A stretch of 36,664 nucleotides of DNA, taken from the NCBI GenBank assembly GCA_017508665.1, contig JAFVYL010000031.1:1-36664 (forward strand), read 5' to 3'. Shown here piece after piece: positions 1 through 7,873 of this stretch (position 1 is the first letter of the stretch; each line of letters opens with the position of its first letter). Below the pieces are notes generated by a model, which saw only the letters and a list, made by a program, of their open reading frames with translations, had not been told where the DNA came from and searched no databases. Both the position numbers and the translations under genes were made by a program. This DNA is from Clostridia bacterium. Lineage in GTDB: Bacteria; Bacillota; Clostridia; Oscillospirales; CAG-272.

Positions 1-74
1 GATGCAATGTTTATCGAATAATCTTTTATAACCGAGCTTGTCGCTCAGACTCATTCACTAAAGGAAAATTACTG

Positions 75-887
75 ATGGATTTTGCTTGTCCTAAATGCAA
101 GGGTAAAATTATCCTTGACGGAAATACAAAAAAATGCTATAACGGTCACTCCTACGATCGGGCAAAGGCAGGGTACTACAATTTGCTTTTGGGCGTTGGC
201 GGCGGTACTCACGGAGACAATGCTGAGATGGTAGAGGCGCGGCGTACGTTTCTCTCACGCGGTCATTACGAGCCTCTTGCGGACAGGCTTTCGGAGCTTG
301 TTGCTTCTCTTACGCCGAAGAACGGTTGCGTGCTTGACGCGGGCTGCGGAGAAGGATATTATACCGATAAGATCGAGCGTGCGCTCAAGGAGCGAAGCTC
401 TGTCAGCAACGTGCTTGCATTCGACATTTCACGCGATGCCGTAAAAAATGCGGTAAAGCGCAACCGTAATATATCGTATGCGGTCGCTACTGCATATGAT
501 ATGCCGCTTTCCGACTCCTCGGTGGACGTTGTATTTAATGCGTTTTCACCTCTGGCGATCGATGAGGTTCGCCGAGTTCTTCGCACGGGTGGCAGCTTTG
601 TTATGGTTTATCCCGGCAGAGAGCATCTTTTCGGACTTAAATCGGTTATATATAAAACTCCGTATAAAAACGAGCCTCAAGACACCTCGTTATCCGGATT
701 TAATCTTGTATCTCACGATATTCTTTCCTATGAAATCAAGCTGTGTACTAAGGAAGATATCCACTCGCTCTTTATGATGACACCTTACGCTTACAGAACC
801 TCTCGAGATGACAGAGAAAGAGTGTTATCCTTGTCCGAGGTATCCACAGAGGTGGAATTCGTGATAGACGTGTATGAAAAAATATAG
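75..887 (+). CDS. rlmA: RlmA-type 23S rRNA (guanine-N1)-methyltransferase
   Basis: SAM-dependent methyltransferase of the RlmA/RrmA family, which methylates N1 of a guanine in 23S rRNA helix 35. The 270-residue protein opens with a zinc ribbon (C5, C8, C21, H25), then the family's AKxGYxNLL and GDxxEMxxARRxFLxxGHY signatures. A Rossmann SAM-binding site follows near residue 86 (LDAGCGEGYYT). Length and domain order match the family. ATG at 75 follows an AAAGGA ribosome site. It sits 11 bp before ruvX, so the two are probably co-transcribed. The exact guanine (G745-like or G748-like) cannot be read from sequence, and members of this family can also affect macrolide or tylosin response. Family assignment is firm; specificity is inferred. 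Confidence 0.88.
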   Translation: MDFACPKCKGKIILDGNTKKCYNGHSYDRAKAGYYNLLLGVGGGTHGDNAEMVEARRTFLSRGHYEPLADRLSELVASLTPKNGCVLDAGCGEGYYTDKIERALKERSSVSNVLAFDISRDAVKNAVKRNRNISYAVATAYDMPLSDSSVDVVFNAFSPLAIDEVRRVLRTGGSFVMVYPGREHLFGLKSVIYKTPYKNEPQDTSLSGFNLVSHDILSYEIKLCTKEDIHSLFMMTPYAYRTSRDDRERVLSLSEVSTEVEFVIDVYEKI

Positions 888-898
888 GAGGTAACCCT

Positions 899-1336
899 TT
901 GGACGTTACACATGGAAAATATCTCGGTGTCGACTACGGTGACAAGCGCACCGGTCTTGCCGAGTGCGATATATCCGGACTTATTGCCGGAGGTATAGGA
1001 ACAATATCCGAGGGCGGTATGAGAAAGACCGCTGTTAAGGTTGCTGAGGAGGCCGAAAAACGCTCCTGCAAGAAGATAATTATCGGACTTCCCAAGAATA
1101 TGGACGGCTCTGAGGGGCCTCGCGCCGACGTCATCAAGGCGTTTGGAGCACTGCTTGCAGAGATTACCGATATTCCTATCGATTACTACGATGAGAGAAT
1201 GACAACGATGGTCGCCTACCGTTTTCTCGGTGAGACCGGTACTTACGGCAAAAAGCGTAAGGATACCGTTGACACCCTCTCTGCACAGATCATTCTTCAG
1301 AATTATATCGATCGCGAAAGGGCGATCAAAAAATAA
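899..1336 (+). CDS. ruvX: RuvX/YqgF Holliday junction resolvase-like nuclease
   Basis: RNase H-fold protein of the YqgF/RuvX family, implicated in Holliday junction resolution and in 16S rRNA 5' end maturation. The 145-residue protein shows the first catalytic strand (GVDYGDKRTGLA, Asp near residue 11), the central DERMTT motif and the C-terminal KDTVDTLSAQIIL motif holding the last conserved Asp. Length is typical. The start is a TTG at 899, chosen because AGGAGGT lies at 886-892 just after the rlmA stop and the family's N-terminal GxDxG strand begins soon after. Together with rlmA it forms a short RNA-maintenance pair at the head of the + strand gene run. Confidence 0.9.
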   Translation: MDVTHGKYLGVDYGDKRTGLAECDISGLIAGGIGTISEGGMRKTAVKVAEEAEKRSCKKIIIGLPKNMDGSEGPRADVIKAFGALLAEITDIPIDYYDERMTTMVAYRFLGETGTYGKKRKDTVDTLSAQIILQNYIDRERAIKK

Positions 1337-1377
1337 TTTTTATTTTCCGCATTCTGTTACGGATATGGAGGTAAAAC

Positions 1378-2469
1378 ATGGAAACCAAAACAAAAACATC
1401 TGCGCGTGTGTGCGCTTTTCTCCATAAGAAAGGCGTCTCACTCTCACCCAAGACATATTTTGTCGATGCTATGGGAGCTATGGCTCTCGGCCTTTTTGCA
1501 TCACTTCTTATGGGCACGATATTTGACACGGTTGCCGACTTTATACCAAACGGCAACGTGTTTGATGAATTCTTCGTTCTCTTATCAACCGCAGGCGGTG
1601 CTACGGGTGCCGTGATAGGTATTGCCGTGGCGTATACTCTCAACGCCCCGATGCTTGTTATGCTTTCATCAGGAGTCGTTGGAATGTGGGGCAATAATTT
1701 TGCCACTTACTTGCTTGTGGACGGAATAGAGAAGTCGGTTACTGCAGGACCTGCCGGCGCTTTCCTTTGCGTGCTCGTTGCCTGCGAGGTTGGAAAGCTG
1801 GTGTCAAAATCTACAAAAGTCGACATACTCGTTACTCCCGCAACAACTCTCGGTATCGGAGCTTTGGTGGCCATGCTTCTTTGCCCCGTTATTGGTTGGG
1901 GAATGTACTGGTTAGGTCATTTTATCAACTATGCTACTACGATAATGCCATTGCTTATGGGTATAATAATTTCGGTTGTCGTAGGCGTTATTTTAACGTT
2001 GCCGATCTCATCCGCCGCAGTTTGCGCTATGATAGGCATATCCGGACTTGCAGGAGGTGCGGCGGTCGCAGGCTGCTGTGCTCAGATGGTCGGCTTTGCG
2101 GTTGCATCATTCCGCGAGAATAAGTGGGGCGGCGTAGTTGCGCAGGGCATCGGTACGTCAATGCTCCAGATGGGCAACATTGTTAAGAAGCCGATAATCT
2201 GGCTGCCCGCTACCTTAGCTGCTGCAATCACAGGACCTGTGTCGACCTGCCTCTTTAAGCTCGAGTGTACGGGCGTGTCCGCAGGTATGGGCACGTGCGG
2301 AGTTGTAGGTCCTATCGGAGTGTTCACCGATATGGGCTTTACACCTACGTCTGTTTTCGGTGTTATCACCGTATGTATAGTTCTTCCCGCTGTTCTTTCT
2401 CTTGTATTTTCCGAGGTAATGAGGAAGCTTGGATGGATAGCGGATGGAGATATGAAGCTTGACCTTTGA
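1378..2469 (+). CDS. PfoR-like PTS_EIIC_2 membrane protein
   Basis: Polytopic membrane protein of the PTS_EIIC_2 family, named after the clostridial PfoR putative toxin regulator. It resembles a PTS IIC permease, but such genes normally lack IIA and IIB partners and their substrate is unknown. The 363 residues contain about eight to ten hydrophobic segments, starting near residue 30 after a Lys/Arg-rich cytoplasmic N terminus. Glycine-rich loops such as GVVGMWGNN and the C-terminal stretch with GMGTCGVVGPIG are typical of the family. ATG at 1378 follows GGAGG. It lies between ruvX and pncB with short spacers, so it is probably in the same transcript. No PTS phosphorylation domain is present or nearby. 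Transport activity is not established. Confidence 0.75.
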   Translation: METKTKTSARVCAFLHKKGVSLSPKTYFVDAMGAMALGLFASLLMGTIFDTVADFIPNGNVFDEFFVLLSTAGGATGAVIGIAVAYTLNAPMLVMLSSGVVGMWGNNFATYLLVDGIEKSVTAGPAGAFLCVLVACEVGKLVSKSTKVDILVTPATTLGIGALVAMLLCPVIGWGMYWLGHFINYATTIMPLLMGIIISVVVGVILTLPISSAAVCAMIGISGLAGGAAVAGCCAQMVGFAVASFRENKWGGVVAQGIGTSMLQMGNIVKKPIIWLPATLAAAITGPVSTCLFKLECTGVSAGMGTCGVVGPIGVFTDMGFTPTSVFGVITVCIVLPAVLSLVFSEVMRKLGWIADGDMKLDL

Positions 2470-2484
2470 TAAAGGAGAAATAAA

Positions 2485-3939
2485 ATGTCTGATATGAATT
2501 ACACACTTCTTTGCGATTTTTACGAGCTCACGATGGCAAACGGTTATTTTGAGCTTGGTAAGGCTGATGAGATTTCCTACTTTGACGTGTTCTACAGAAA
2601 GGTTCCCGACGGCGGTGGATTTGCTATTGCCGCAGGACTTGAGCAGGTTATCGATTACATCAAAAAGCTGAAATTTACCGATGAGGATATAGCCTTCCTA
2701 AGATCGAAAAATCTTTTCTCAGAGGGATTCCTCGAATATCTTCGCGGTTTCCGATTCACAGGCGATATATATGCAGTTCCCGAGGGAACTCCGATTTTCC
2801 CGGGTGAGCCTATTATGACGGTTCGCGCACCTTCGGTTGAGGCGCAGTTTATAGAGACATACATACTTCTTTGCTTGAACCATCAGTCGCTTATAGCTAC
2901 AAAGGCAAACCGTATAGTAAGAGCGGCTCAGGGCAGATCTGTAATGGAGTTTGGCTCAAGACGAGCTCAGGGAAGCGACGGCGCAATACTTGGCGCGAGG
3001 GCTGCTTACATCGGAGGATGTTCATCTACGGCTTGTACTATTTCCGATAAAATATTCGGTATTCCGGCAGTAGGTACTATGGCTCACTCGTGGGTACAGA
3101 TGTTCGATACGGAGTACGAGGCGTTTGAATCATACTGCAAGAAATATCCCAACAACGCGACACTTCTTGTTGATACCTACGACGTTCTGAAGAGCGGTGT
3201 GCCGAATGCTATAAAGGCGTTTGATAAGGTTCTTAAGCCTCTTGGAATCAAAAAGTGCGGTATACGTCTTGATTCCGGAGACATAACCTACCTCTCAAAG
3301 AAAGCGAGAAAAATGCTTGACGAGGCGGGATACACCGAGTGTAAGATAGTGGTATCCAACTCCCTTGACGAGGTGCTTATCCGCGATCTTATGCTTCAGG
3401 GGGCGAGAATTGACCTATTCGGTGTCGGCGAAAGACTTATAACAGCTAAGTCAAATCCTGTATTCGGCGGTGTATATAAGCTTGTAGCAGTTGAAAAGAA
3501 CGGTAGTATTATTCCTAAGATCAAGATCTCGGAGAACCCCGAGAAAATAACCAATCCTCATTTCAAGAAGGTTTACAGAATATTTGACAACGAAACCGGT
3601 ACTGCTATAGCCGATCAGCTTTGCGTATATGATGAGACTATCGATGAGAGCTCTCCTCTTGAGCTTTTCGACCCCGTTCAGGTATGGAAAACCAAAACCG
3701 TGACAAACTTTACGGCAAAGGAGCTTCTCGTTCCCATATTCAAGAATGGCGAGTGCGTTTACAAATCTCCCTCGATCCATGAGATCAGAGATTACTGCAA
3801 AGCACAGATCATGACTCTTTGGGATGAGGTTAAGAGATTTGAGAATCCTCATAGATATTACGTTGACCTTTCCCGTAAGCTTTGGGATATCAAGCAGGAG
3901 CTTCTCATGAACAGAGGAAAAAATAATGTCGGCAAATAA
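2485..3939 (+). CDS. pncB: Nicotinate phosphoribosyltransferase
   Basis: Joins nicotinate and PRPP to give nicotinate mononucleotide, the entry step of the Preiss-Handler NAD salvage route in the cytoplasm. The 484-residue protein carries the N-terminal LLCDFYELTMANGYF segment and the MEFGSRRAQGSDGA signature near residues 153-166. The phosphate-binding LDSGDI segment follows near residue 263, and VSNSLDE with GVGERL further on, all typical of the long bacterial PncB form. ATG at 2485 follows AAAGGAG. Its last 14 bases overlap the start of the asparaginase gene, which suggests translational coupling. Family assignment is firm. Confidence 0.95.
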   Translation: MSDMNYTLLCDFYELTMANGYFELGKADEISYFDVFYRKVPDGGGFAIAAGLEQVIDYIKKLKFTDEDIAFLRSKNLFSEGFLEYLRGFRFTGDIYAVPEGTPIFPGEPIMTVRAPSVEAQFIETYILLCLNHQSLIATKANRIVRAAQGRSVMEFGSRRAQGSDGAILGARAAYIGGCSSTACTISDKIFGIPAVGTMAHSWVQMFDTEYEAFESYCKKYPNNATLLVDTYDVLKSGVPNAIKAFDKVLKPLGIKKCGIRLDSGDITYLSKKARKMLDEAGYTECKIVVSNSLDEVLIRDLMLQGARIDLFGVGERLITAKSNPVFGGVYKLVAVEKNGSIIPKIKISENPEKITNPHFKKVYRIFDNETGTAIADQLCVYDETIDESSPLELFDPVQVWKTKTVTNFTAKELLVPIFKNGECVYKSPSIHEIRDYCKAQIMTLWDEVKRFENPHRYYVDLSRKLWDIKQELLMNRGKNNVGK

Positions 3940-4957
3940 TTCTAACGATAAAAAAAGAGTTCTAATAATTCACACGGGCGGCACTATCGGTATGAAAAAG
4001 ACCGAAAATGGCTACACCCCCGCTCCGGGTTATCTCTCGGATGAGCTCCGGACTATCCCGGATCTTAACAGGGCTGATTTTCCTCTGTGGGATCTTTACG
4101 AGATGTCGCCTCTTCTTGACTCATCAAACGTAAGCGTTGATGAGTGGAATGCCATAGGCAAGGTGATTTATGAGAATTACAGCGAGTATTCGGGCTTTGT
4201 TATTCTGCACGGAACGGATACTATGTCATATACCGCATCGGCGCTGTCTTTTATGCTTGAGGGACTTGATAAGCCCGTCATACTCACGGGATCGCAGATA
4301 CCGTTATCCGAGCTGCGCTCAGACGGACGCGACAATCTTATCACCTCAATTATGATAGCGAGCGAGGGGGTGGCAAGAGAGGTTTGTCTTTACTTCAGCG
4401 CCAGACTCCTTCGCGGAAACAGATCAATGAAAATGAGCGCAGACGGACTTGTCGCATTCGATTCTCCCGGTTATCCTCATCTTGCAGAGGCCGGGATAAA
4501 CGTAAAATACAATTATGCTGCCATACTCGGCAGACTAGAGGGAAAAATCTCCTATCATCCGTTTGCTAAGGTGCCGATAGGCGTACTCAAGGTCTTTCCC
4601 GGCATACAGTTCGGTCTTTTTGAGGATATAATGACAGAGAAGCTCTCCGGTATAGTTCTTGAGACCTTTGGAGCAGGTAATATACCAATGGGTAACGGAG
4701 CGCTTTTGCCTATAATCAAGAAAGCGTTTGCCGCAGGCGCTGTTATTACAGTATGCTCGCAGTGTCCGAGCGGTACTGTGGCTCTCGGTGCTTATGAAAC
4801 ATCCTCCCAGCTTAAAAGTGCAGGAGCTGTCAGCGGCAGAGATATGACGACGGAGGCCGCGGTAGCAAAGCTATACTATCTTTTCAGCCTTGGCATTACA
4901 GATGCTGAGATAAAATGCTTGATGGAAAAGAGTATAGCAGGCGAGCTGACGGAATAA
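3926..4957 (+). CDS. ansA: Type I (cytosolic) L-asparaginase
   Basis: Hydrolyses L-asparagine to L-aspartate and ammonia. The 343-residue protein has the first catalytic Thr motif HTGGTIG (T20) and the second motif HGTDTM near residues 93-98. A Ser/Arg-rich QIPLSELRSDGRDN segment then completes the active site. There is no signal peptide, so it is the cytoplasmic type I form. The start lies inside the pncB end (14-bp overlap), with an AGAGGAAA ribosome site within pncB. Pairing with pncB may reflect aspartate or NAD supply, but this is inference; a related amidase specificity cannot be excluded. No frameshift or missing catalytic residue was seen. Confidence 0.88.
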   Translation: MSANNSNDKKRVLIIHTGGTIGMKKTENGYTPAPGYLSDELRTIPDLNRADFPLWDLYEMSPLLDSSNVSVDEWNAIGKVIYENYSEYSGFVILHGTDTMSYTASALSFMLEGLDKPVILTGSQIPLSELRSDGRDNLITSIMIASEGVAREVCLYFSARLLRGNRSMKMSADGLVAFDSPGYPHLAEAGINVKYNYAAILGRLEGKISYHPFAKVPIGVLKVFPGIQFGLFEDIMTEKLSGIVLETFGAGNIPMGNGALLPIIKKAFAAGAVITVCSQCPSGTVALGAYETSSQLKSAGAVSGRDMTTEAAVAKLYYLFSLGITDAEIKCLMEKSIAGELTE

Positions 4958-4961
4958 GAAG

Positions 4962-4996
4962 GACACCCGTGTCATAAATTCATAGTATCGGGCATC
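4962..4996. repeat. Two small hairpins between ansA and lipoprotein gene
   Basis: GACAC-CC-GTGTC (4962-4973) is followed by ATAAATTCATAG and then TCGGG-CATCTT-CCCGA (about 4987-5002). There is no T tract, so a classical terminator is unlikely. The first hairpin and its ATAAATT tail nearly match the first unit of the hairpin array at 25394-25412 (GACAC-TCC-GTGTC then ATGAATT), so this looks like a dispersed, minimal copy of the same repeat. Confidence 0.5.
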
Positions 4997-5019
4997 TTCC
5001 CGACGTAAAAGGAGATACT

Positions 5020-5469
5020 ATGAAAAAGACGGCTGTACTTTTGCTGATTTCTTTCGCTTTATTGCTCACCTCATGTTCAGAAAACGTGTGTGCTGCGGAC
5101 GCTATAGACGAGTTTTGCAGAGAGTACCCTATAGATTCCCTGATATATTCGTCTCTCTCCGGTAGCGGAGAGGCGGGATACATAGATGGTGAAATGCTAC
5201 GCGCGCTTTATGACATAGATGAGCACCCTGTACGCGAATATGCTCTCGTTTTATACGGTAAGGTCGACACCGTGCGAGAGGTCGGAGTGTTTATAACGAA
5301 AAACGGAGAGGACGAGATCGTTCTCACCGAGCTGATCTCCAAGAGACTCGCTTTCCTCGGATCGTTTGCTGACGGAGAAGGATTCATCAGGAGGTACAGA
5401 GGAGTAATAGTGTACGGCTTTGTCGACAACTCCGATCGGGCGCAGGAAGTGTTCGATAGGATAATATAA
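5020..5469 (+). CDS. Small secreted lipoprotein, possibly DUF4358-like
   Basis: Not firmly recognised. The 149-residue product begins with a lipoprotein signal: MKK, a hydrophobic core and a lipobox ending LLTSC, with Cys19 as the lipidated residue. It should be anchored to the outer face of the membrane. The mature part is acidic and short, with a VREYALVLYGKVDTVREVGV segment followed by a helix rich in Leu and Lys. That layout resembles the DUF4358 family of clostridial lipoproteins, but only weakly. ATG at 5020 follows AAAGGAG. It is separated from ansA by 62 bp holding two hairpins and from thiI by 40 bp. No function can be assigned. Confidence 0.7.
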   Translation: MKKTAVLLLISFALLLTSCSENVCAADAIDEFCREYPIDSLIYSSLSGSGEAGYIDGEMLRALYDIDEHPVREYALVLYGKVDTVREVGVFITKNGEDEIVLTELISKRLAFLGSFADGEGFIRRYRGVIVYGFVDNSDRAQEVFDRII

Positions 5470-5509
5470 AAACATAAGGCGGAATGATCCGCTTTGGAAA
5501 AGGAAAAAT

Positions 5510-6733
5510 ATGGACTTTATGAATTCTTTCGAGGAGAGATCCTCATATCCCGAGGTAATACTTTGCAAATTCGGCGAGGTAATACTTAAAGGAAACAACA
5601 GACAGAACTTTGAATCCGGACTCGTCAAGGAGCTCAGACGCCGTGCGTCACCCTTCGGTAATTTCAAGATATATTTCAAGCAGAGCACCATTTACGTTGA
5701 GCCGCAGAACGATTTTTGCGATATGGACGGAATGTACGCGGCCGCAAAAAAGGTATTTGGCATAGTTGCGGTAAACCGCGCGGCAGTCTGCGATAAGAAC
5801 ATGGATGCCATCAAGGAGTGCGCCGCGAAGTATCTTCCTTTAAAGCTTGCGGGCAAGAGGACCTTTAAGGTCGATGCGAGACGTTCGGATAAAAAGTTTC
5901 CTCTCACATCCCCCGAAATATCGAGAGATATCGGCGGTGTAATACTCTCAACCGTGAGAGGCATAAAGGTTGACGTAAAAAATCCCGATGTTACCGTAAC
6001 GGTTGAGGTGCGTGACGACTTCGCATATATCAGGGCCGGTCAGGAGCCCGGTGCGGGCGGACTTCCGCTTCGTTCCGCTGGACGCGGACTTCTTCTTCTC
6101 TCCGGAGGTATAGATTCTCCCGTTGCCGGATGTATGATGGCAAAGAGAGGTATGGAGATAGAGGCTCTGCACTTTGAGTCGTTCCCTTATACGTCTGAAA
6201 GAGCGAGAGAGAAGGTTTTGCAGTTGGCGCAGGAAATGTGCGAGTTCTGCGCAAGAATTCACGTTCACGTTATATCCCTTACTCATATTCAGGAGGAACT
6301 CAGGGACAAGTGCGAGGAGGATTACTTCACTATTCTTCTCCGTATATTCATGATGAGACTTGCCGAAAGATGTGCGCTTGAATACAAGTGCGGCGCGCTC
6401 ATTACGGGCGAGAGTCTCGGTCAGGTTGCTTCGCAGACACTTGCGGCTATCGGTGTTACCGACAGCGTAGTTAATATCCCTGTGTTCCGTCCCTGTATAG
6501 GACTTGATAAAAACGAGATAATAAACTATGCAAGACATTACGGTACGTTTGATACATCAATTCTTCCTTTCGAGGATTGCTGTACCGTATTTACTCCCAA
6601 GCATCCCAAGACTCAGCCTAAGATCGAGCTCGTTATGAAGGAGCTTGAGAAGGTTGATTTTGATGGTTTGCTTGAAGAAGCATACGCTTCAATGTATACT
6701 GAAACTAAAAAGGTGTTTGAAAATTACAAGTGA
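5510..6733 (+). CDS. thiI: tRNA 4-thiouridine synthetase ThiI
   Basis: Adenylates and thiolates U8 of tRNA to 4-thiouridine; in many bacteria it also passes sulfur to thiamine thiazole synthesis. The 407-residue protein has an N-terminal ferredoxin-like region and a THUMP domain (about residues 60-170). The PP-loop ATPase site SGGIDSP lies near residues 197-203, and the conserved EDCCTVF motif (Cys356/Cys357) near the C terminus. It has no rhodanese domain, as usual in Firmicutes, where a dedicated cysteine desulfurase supplies sulfur; none is present here. ATG at 5510 follows AAAGGAAA. A weak inverted repeat (GGCGGA/TCCGCT) lies in the preceding gap. Confidence 0.95.
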   Translation: MDFMNSFEERSSYPEVILCKFGEVILKGNNRQNFESGLVKELRRRASPFGNFKIYFKQSTIYVEPQNDFCDMDGMYAAAKKVFGIVAVNRAAVCDKNMDAIKECAAKYLPLKLAGKRTFKVDARRSDKKFPLTSPEISRDIGGVILSTVRGIKVDVKNPDVTVTVEVRDDFAYIRAGQEPGAGGLPLRSAGRGLLLLSGGIDSPVAGCMMAKRGMEIEALHFESFPYTSERAREKVLQLAQEMCEFCARIHVHVISLTHIQEELRDKCEEDYFTILLRIFMMRLAERCALEYKCGALITGESLGQVASQTLAAIGVTDSVVNIPVFRPCIGLDKNEIINYARHYGTFDTSILPFEDCCTVFTPKHPKTQPKIELVMKELEKVDFDGLLEEAYASMYTETKKVFENYK

Positions 6734-6800
6734 CAATAACTTGGTTTTTGCGCACTTAACATAACATATTCCGGCTTATTTGTATGGAGGATGTGAAAAA

Positions 6801-7517
6801 ATGCTTTTCTTTTACGTAAGACATGGCGATCCTATATACAGCCCCGATTCGCTTACACCGTTTGGACACAGGCAGGCTGAGGCGGTCGGCCGTATGCTCT
6901 CTCATTACAAGATAGACGCAATATATGCGTCAACGTCCGAAAGAGCTAAAATGACTGCCGCTCCCCTTGCCGAGATACTGAAAAAGGACGTTACGCTCTT
7001 GGATTTTGCCAACGAGGGACATGCTTGGCAAGGGCTGACGTGCTACTCCGAGGCACTCGGCACAAACACATGGCTTTTCAATGCACCTGAGATGAAGGCA
7101 CTTTTCCATGAGCCGGATTTTATGGCTCTTGGCGAGCGGTGGTACGAGCATCCCACTCTTAAGCCAGCGAGCTTCAGAGACAAGGATTACAAGGCTGCCA
7201 TCGACCGTATACAAAATGGAAGCGACGAGCTTTTCGAGTCGCTCGGATACAAGAGAGTCGGCATCGGAAAATATAAGGTGATCGAGGGGAATAACAGACG
7301 TGTGGCTATGTTTGCCCACCAGGGATTCGGTCTTGCCTTTCTCTCCGCTATAGTCGGCATTCCTTACCCTGTATTCGGCACTCACTTCGACATATGCACG
7401 ACGGGTGTTACTGTTATTGAATTCAACGATATCAACGGATATGCGTATCCGAGAATCCTTGAGCTTTCATCTGTAGGTCATCTTTATAAAGAAAGCCTCC
7501 CCACAAGATTCAGCTAA
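6801..7517 (+). CDS. Histidine phosphatase family protein (PGM-like)
   Basis: Member of the histidine phosphatase superfamily (phosphoglycerate mutase-like fold), using a phospho-histidine intermediate. The RHG motif is at residues 7-9 of the 238-residue product, followed by LTPFGHRQAEAVGRML. YASTSERAKMTAAPLA then holds the second conserved Arg, and AHQGFG near residue 170 supplies the second catalytic His. The ATG at 6801 is preferred over an upstream in-frame TTG at 6780, because GGAGG lies at 6786-6790 and the family's first strand starts directly at residue 2. A central insertion of about 60 residues sets it apart from small broad phosphatases. Substrate unknown. Confidence 0.85.
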   Translation: MLFFYVRHGDPIYSPDSLTPFGHRQAEAVGRMLSHYKIDAIYASTSERAKMTAAPLAEILKKDVTLLDFANEGHAWQGLTCYSEALGTNTWLFNAPEMKALFHEPDFMALGERWYEHPTLKPASFRDKDYKAAIDRIQNGSDELFESLGYKRVGIGKYKVIEGNNRRVAMFAHQGFGLAFLSAIVGIPYPVFGTHFDICTTGVTVIEFNDINGYAYPRILELSSVGHLYKESLPTRFS

Positions 7518-7541
7518 GTTATATTTATCAAATATTTTGTA

Positions 7542-7570
7542 TTGACAACTACGGATATTTGTGCTAAAAT
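7542..7570 (+). promoter_or_regulatory. Sigma-A promoter for T-box/valS
   Basis: TTGACA at 7542-7547, a 17-bp spacer and TAAAAT at 7565-7570. Transcription should begin near 7577, just before the T-box stem I. This is a near-consensus housekeeping promoter in the right place for a T-box leader. Confidence 0.85.
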
Positions 7571-7574
7571 AGTT

Positions 7575-7823
7575 CTGTCCTCACGGAGGAGTAGCATTTT
7601 TCGGACATTTCAGAGAAAGGGCGGGTGGTGAAAGCCCCTATGTCGGACTGTGTGAAGGTAGCCGTGTTGTAACCGCGAAGAACGGATATATCCTATTAGA
7701 CCGCGGCGTCGCCTTGCGTTAAGAGGAAAAGAGGAAGCACTATTACAGTGCTTTGAATTTGGGTGGTACCGCGATTTATTCGCCCCAAGATGCGCTTTTG
7801 CGTGTCTTGGGGCTTTTTGTTTT
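7575..7823 (+). promoter_or_regulatory. T-box leader (valine) controlling valS
   Basis: Transcription-attenuation riboregulator that reads uncharged tRNA. The conserved AGAGA and GGTGGTGAAA elements of stem I lie near 7612-7633. The likely specifier codon is GTA (valine) at 7658-7660, after GAAG. The T-box core GGGTGGTACCGCG at 7761-7773 holds the bulge that pairs with the tRNA acceptor end. An intrinsic terminator follows: GCCCCAAGA (7782-7790) pairs with TCTTGGGGC (7805-7813), then a T run. Uncharged tRNA-Val should stabilise the antiterminator and switch on valS. The element is clear; the specifier position is inferred from spacing and the downstream gene. Confidence 0.95.
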
Positions 7824-7873
7824 AAGGCGCGGATAAGCTTATGCTGATTAATAAACCGAAAGGATAAAATACA

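Noticed and set aside
1378-2469. Complete PTS transporter
   Set aside because: Only a IIC-like membrane protein is present; no IIA, IIB or phosphorylation site was found nearby.
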